Assembly: GCA_031259225.1 (NCBI GenBank)
Contig: JAIRLT010000134.1
Span: 1-5,762 of the forward strand
Length of the DNA stretch: 5,762 nt
Origin: Prevotellaceae bacterium
GTDB taxonomy: Bacteria; Bacteroidota; Bacteroidia; Bacteroidales; UBA932
Reading direction: 5' to 3'
Every line of letters begins with the position of its first letter. Position 1 is the stretch's first letter. The notes under the pieces are model-generated. The model was not told the DNA's origin. It was given only the letters and a program-made list of their open reading frames with translations, and did not search any database. Position numbers and translations under genes: made by a program. Of the stretch, positions 5,292 to 5,762 are shown one piece after another.

Positions 5292-5762
5292 CTATGTCAG
5301 GCTGTAATTGCTTCCATCCTTCGTGTCTTTCACTACGACGCCGAGTTTCGCCAGTTCGTCGCGGATTTTGTCGCTGGTGGCAAAATCTTTATTAGTTTTG
5401 GCGGCGGCGCGCACATCAAGAACCATTTTGATGACGCCGTCGAGCAAAGCGGTGTTATTGCCCGCTTGCCGGTCGTCGCGCAGACCCAGCACGCCGGAAA
5501 TAATGTCGTGGAACAGTTGCCGCAATTGTTCCACCGCCGCCTTTCCCAACAGTTCTTTCCCGTCGCTGGCGGCATTGACTAACCGCACGGCGTCGAACAG
5601 ACGGGCAATAGCCACCGGCGTATTGAGGTCGTCGTCGAGGGCTTCGTAGATTTTTTTCGCAATTCCATCCACTTCGGCAGTGTGGGCTGCCGTTTCCGGA
5701 AGCGGTAATTTTTCTATTGCCCTGGCGGCGTCGAATAAACGTTTCAACCCTTTTTCAGCCGC
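5292..5762 (-). CDS. cysS: Cysteinyl-tRNA synthetase, C-terminal part (5' end beyond the window)
   Basis: The 156 residues present are the C-terminal end of cysteinyl-tRNA synthetase, the cytoplasmic enzyme that charges tRNA-Cys with cysteine. The reading frame is open to the window edge, upstream of a TTG at 5747 that is an internal leucine codon (EKGLKRLF), so the gene is cut by the window rather than broken. Diagnostic stretches are KIYEALDDDLNTPVAIARLFDAVR, the anticodon-recognition helical region with FHDIISGVLGLRDD, and the conserved end NKDFATSDKIRDELAKLGVVVKDTKDG. The catalytic Rossmann domain with HIGH and KMSKS, and the zinc-site residues, must lie off the right edge; full-length Bacteroidetes enzymes have roughly 490 residues. 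The stop is TAG at 5294-5292. Only 152 bp separate it from the DUF4153 gene in the same orientation. Confidence 0.95.
   Translation of the reverse strand, partial: AAEKGLKRLFDAARAIEKLPLPETAAHTAEVDGIAKKIYEALDDDLNTPVAIARLFDAVRLVNAASDGKELLGKAAVEQLRQLFHDIISGVLGLRDDRQAGNNTALLDGVIKMVLDVRAAAKTNKDFATSDKIRDELAKLGVVVKDTKDGSNYSLT

Noticed and set aside
5214..5582. 122-residue plus-strand frame antisense to cysS
   Set aside because: The minus strand encodes a clearly recognisable cysteinyl-tRNA synthetase C terminus; the plus-strand protein shows no domain.
5745..5747. TTG at 5747 as the start of a short stand-alone protein
   Set aside because: The frame continues upstream to the window edge with synthetase-like sequence, so this is an internal leucine codon of a gene cut by the window.

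Overview
The window looks like an ordinary chromosomal stretch from a member of the Bacteroidota, most likely Bacteroidales. Three things point there. Start codons are preceded by A/T-rich sequence without Shine-Dalgarno motifs. Two promoters match the Bacteroidetes -7 element TAnnTTTG. The proteins (a FISUMP-type secreted protein, an AAA_14/DUF4143 ATPase, a DUF4153 membrane protein) are families common in that group. The genus cannot be fixed from the sequence.

Layout: positions 11-80 hold a pair of near-identical small hairpins, probably a dispersed intergenic repeat. Three plus-strand genes follow, each apparently its own transcription unit: a secreted protein with a C-terminal Fibrobacter-major-paralogous (lectin-fold-like) domain (129-1388), a lipoprotein glutathione peroxidase (1581-2129) and an ATPase of the AAA_14/DUF4143 type (2244-3368). 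The 114 bp between the last two are dense in signals: an 18-bp perfect palindrome, a 20-bp direct repeat, a probable terminator hairpin and an overlapping promoter. The ATPase gene converges, with a 19-bp gap, on a minus-strand gene for a large DUF4153 membrane protein (5139-3388). Upstream of that, also on the minus strand, is the 3' part of cysS (cysteinyl-tRNA synthetase), which runs off the right edge.

The genes do not form an evident pathway. cysS is housekeeping, the peroxidase is envelope oxidative-stress defence, and the other three are accessory or uncharacterised. I found no RNA gene, CRISPR array, transposase or phage gene. I see no convincing new multi-gene system. The most interesting items are the composite terminator/palindrome/promoter region ahead of the ATPase and the lectin-fold-like C terminus of the secreted protein, a family type that elsewhere can be diversified. 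Both need genome-wide data to judge.
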